NCBI GenBank assembly: GCA_023369685.1
Contig: SACZ01000002.1
Span: 868,001 to 932,000 of the forward strand
Origin: Prolixibacteraceae bacterium JC049
GTDB taxonomy: Bacteria > Bacteroidota > Bacteroidia > Bacteroidales > Prolixibacteraceae
Length of the DNA: 64,000 nt
Direction: 5' to 3'
The translations under genes were made by a program, and so were the position numbers. Positions 63,701-64,000 of the stretch are shown here, one piece after another. Numbering within the stretch: the stretch's first letter is position 1; each line of letters begins with the position of its first letter. Below the pieces are notes generated by a model. It saw nothing but the letters and a program-made list of their open reading frames with translations. It had not been told where the DNA came from and ran no database searches.

Positions 63701-64000
63701 CTAAGAATTTAGTGCTTCGGCACCACCTGTAATCTCCAGAATTTCATTGGTAATAGCAGTTTGGCGTGCTTGGTTGTAATGCAAGCGCAACTCGTCTAAT
63801 AATTCCGATGCATTATCGGTTGCCTGGTGCATGGCAGTCATTCTGGCTCCATGTTCAGCAGCATTGGAATCCAATAATGTTTTGAAAAGCTGAATCTTCA
63901 AAGAACGAGGAATGAGTTCGGTTACAATATGCTCCTGCGATGGCTCATAAATAAAATCGGGTGGAGTGTTATCCATTGCTTTTTCATCCATTTCAACCGG
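63701..64000 (-). CDS. atpG: ATP synthase gamma subunit, C-terminal part
   Basis: About 100 residues in frame run off the window edge. The end matches the conserved gamma-subunit tail: SNAAEHGARMTAMHQATDNA and LHYNQARQTAITNEILEITGGAEAL. The gamma subunit forms the rotor shaft of F1. The ATG at 63991 is internal: the frame continues upstream to base 64000 without a stop, so the gene is cut by the window. Confidence 0.95.
   Translation of the reverse strand, partial: PVEMDEKAMDNTPPDFIYEPSQEHIVTELIPRSLKIQLFKTLLDSNAAEHGARMTAMHQATDNASELLDELRLHYNQARQTAITNEILEITGGAEALNS

Overview
The window reads as a chromosomal segment of a Bacteroidota bacterium, most likely a marine or anaerobic member of the Marinilabiliales/Marinifilaceae side of the phylum (the order is inferred, the phylum is well supported). 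Evidence for the phylum: two SusC/SusD cassettes, FecI-type ECF sigma factors with FecR anti-sigma factors, STN domains, DUF4302, DUF4834, DUF4252 and DUF2807 proteins, a menaquinone locus, and promoters with the Bacteroidota -7 element TAnnTTTG and an upstream TTG/TTTG about 19 bp away.

Layout. 1-0.2 kb: tRNA-Leu(CAA), minus strand. 0.3-5.1 kb: a cell-surface signalling module (ECF sigma, FecR, a secreted aspartyl protease with STN and PDZ domains, and an STN/carboxypeptidase-regulatory protein). 5.2-12.8 kb: menaquinone biosynthesis (hotdog thioesterase, menF, menD, menB, then a terminator and a MITE-like repeat, then menA, menC, menE). 12.8-14.7 kb: DUF4834 protein and glycyl-tRNA synthetase. 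14.8-19.8 kb, minus: a secreted protein of unknown function, then a membrane-associated cluster (43-aa membrane peptide, YbjQ-like protein, SPFH protein, NfeD protein, an NfeD-LytTR fusion, BtpA-like protein). 19.9-21.6 kb: PHP phosphoesterase and CPBP protease. 21.7-25.9 kb, minus: frr, pyrH, tsf, rpsB, rpsI, rplM. 26.4-31.7 kb: Spy-like protein, DUF2807 adhesin-like protein, TSUP permease, phosphoesterase and PatB-type C-S lyase. 31.9-33.9 kb: two ECF sigma factors flanking a protein of unknown function.

34.3-50.9 kb holds two diverged copies of a four-gene outer-membrane uptake cassette (SusC, SusD, HExxH zinc metallohydrolase lipoprotein, DUF4302 lipoprotein). Copy 1 has an intact fecR upstream. 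Copy 2 has only a fecR remnant, but keeps the same promoter-like box at the same distance and the same stem-loop in front of susC. 51.0-53.3 kb is an ECF sigma / short membrane anti-sigma / DUF4252 set whose last protein carries three to four tandem TonB-plug-like repeats and no barrel. 54.0-57.9 kb is the succinate dehydrogenase/fumarate reductase operon (C, A, B), interrupted by a four-helix-bundle (S23) gene flanked by short reiterated tracts. 58.2-63.6 kb: a LamG-like lipoprotein and a second STN-based signalling module (sigma, FecR, STN plus repeat protein, repeat-only paralogue). The window ends inside atpG.

The main theme is envelope signalling. There are five ECF sigma factors, three intact FecR proteins, one FecR remnant and one short anti-sigma. 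In two modules the STN domain sits on a protease or a repeat protein instead of a TonB receptor. The most unusual items are the DUF4252/plug-repeat protein, the NfeD-LytTR fusion, the STN modules without a receptor, and the conserved leader hairpin and promoter box shared by the duplicated Sus cassettes. All functional calls come from reading motifs and gene order; no database search was run.
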